Shown piece after piece: positions 12,172 through 12,764 of a stretch of DNA of 12,764 nucleotides (its first letter is position 1; each line of letters begins with the position of its first letter). The position numbers and the translations under genes are program-made. Below the pieces are notes generated by a model. That model did not search any database, was not told the origin of the DNA, and saw only the letters and a program-made list of their open reading frames with translations. This stretch comes from Gammaproteobacteria bacterium (GTDB lineage Bacteria; Pseudomonadota; Gammaproteobacteria; UBA4575): NCBI GenBank assembly GCA_028281205.1, contig JANQKJ010000094.1:1-12764 (forward strand), in the 5' to 3' direction.

Positions 12172-12753
12172 ATGACTATAAAAAATACTAAACAAAACTA
12201 TAGTTCGATTGCCAAGTACTTGCACTGGATGATCGTGTTTTTGTTTTTAATGTCTTATTGCACAGTGTACTTCCGTCACTGGTTTACTGAAGAAAAAACC
12301 CCTGAAAATTAGATCTCGTTGCAGTTGCATTTGTCGGTTGGTATTACAGTTGCAGCTATAGTTGTACTGCGAATCCTATGGAGAATATTTAATCGTGTGC
12401 CTGATCCTGAACCGGGTTGGACGCATCGGGCTGCCCATGTTGGTCATTATTTATTATATGCAGTGATGATAGTTATGCCGTTAACCGACTATATAGGCAC
12501 GGGTGTGAATACTAAATACTATATGTTGTTTGATATTCCCAAATTTGAATCGACAGCTTTGTTCAATGCCATAGTTATTCAAGGCCTGGGTATGTCTTTT
12601 GAAGAATTTGAAAAACCTATTGATACTTTTCATAAAGAGATTATGGGCGAATATGTATTATTGTTACTGATATTCGGGCATATCGCTGCAGCTCTCTACC
12701 ACCATTTTATACTTAGAGACCGCACACTCAAAAAGATGACTTCAGGAAGATAG
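12172..12753 (+). pseudogene. Cytochrome b561 interrupted by one in-frame TAG
   Basis: Reading from the ATG at 12172 gives a 193-codon cytochrome b561 with a single in-frame TAG at 12310-12312 (codon 47), right after TPEN. Both parts are otherwise well conserved: KYLHWMIVF with H18 in helix 1; LQLHLSVG with H53, LRILWRIF and a VPDPEP turn; GHYLLY with H92; and FHKE, FGHIAAALYHHF with H154, H170 and H177 before the final KKM. Four helices are present. Family members carry two b-type haems and shuttle electrons in the inner membrane. Tryptophan is plausible at codon 47 (TGG to TAG). AAAGG lies 9 nt before the ATG. A TTG at 12319 could start a 144-residue fragment lacking helix 1 and one haem ligand. 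It may be a recent nonsense mutation, a sequencing error or a readthrough site. Confidence 0.85.
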
Positions 12754-12764
12754 CGAGAGAGCTA

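Noticed and set aside
12310..12312. TAG reassigned to an amino acid, or a pyrrolysine/selenocysteine-type codon
   Set aside because: Several other genes in the window end naturally in TAG with normal family lengths, so genome-wide reassignment is unlikely. Selenocysteine would use TGA.
1..12764. Mobile element, prophage or defence island
   Set aside because: No transposase, integrase, terminal repeats, CRISPR repeats, toxin-antitoxin pair or phage structural gene was recognised on either strand.

Overview
The window is an AT-rich stretch of a bacterial chromosome, most likely from a gammaproteobacterium, possibly marine. The pointers are a SirB2-family protein, the DnaQ/GIY-YIG fusion, a BLUF photoreceptor, a cytochrome P460, a cytochrome b561 and an Anbu-type proteasome homologue. 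The genus cannot be named from sequence alone. No rRNA, tRNA, CRISPR array, transposase or phage gene was seen. It reads as a chromosomal region of small stress, redox and metal genes, with several genes too small for ordinary gene calling.

Layout. (1) 42-1767: a zinc-ribbon metallopeptidase (Peptidase_Mx type) and the Anbu peptidase, convergent with 74 bp of coding overlap. (2) 2094-3691: a TetR repressor divergent from two small exported proteins and a glutaredoxin. Three copies of a TTGACCGATCGGTCAA-like operator sit on the two divergent promoters. A MOSC-domain protein (YiiM-like) follows at 3844-4500 and may belong to the same stress response. (3) 4586-5800: a signal-peptide-like micro-ORF, a single-domain BLUF blue-light sensor and a tandem zinc-ribbon protein with a C-terminal membrane anchor. 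(4) 6000-6626: a His/Cys-rich duplicated metal-binding protein, then a 455-bp gap. On the minus strand this gap holds a near-perfect Shine-Dalgarno, a 14-codon ORF and strong inverted repeats. (5) 6794-8646: a half-size EamA transporter, a SnoaL/NTF2-like protein, an unannotated 25-residue membrane protein preceded by a 7-codon upstream ORF, and a DsbA-superfamily protein with a one-cysteine active site. (6) 8804-10195: a DnaQ exonuclease/GIY-YIG nuclease fusion closed by a clear bidirectional terminator. (7) 10328-12753: cytochrome P460 divergent from an HxlR regulator, DUF1801, SirB2 and cytochrome b561. The cytochrome b561 frame is interrupted by one in-frame TAG.

How the genes may work together. 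The best-supported circuit is the TetR regulon. A NemR-like repressor with Cys104 and Lys173 probably senses an electrophile or oxidant. It controls its own gene plus two exported small proteins and a glutaredoxin. The HxlR/P460 pair, with an inverted repeat between them, looks like a second redox-responsive divergent pair. The most unexplained signals are the minus-strand leader/small-RNA candidate at about 6480-6640, the 25-residue membrane protein at 7741-7818 and the amber codon in cytochrome b561.
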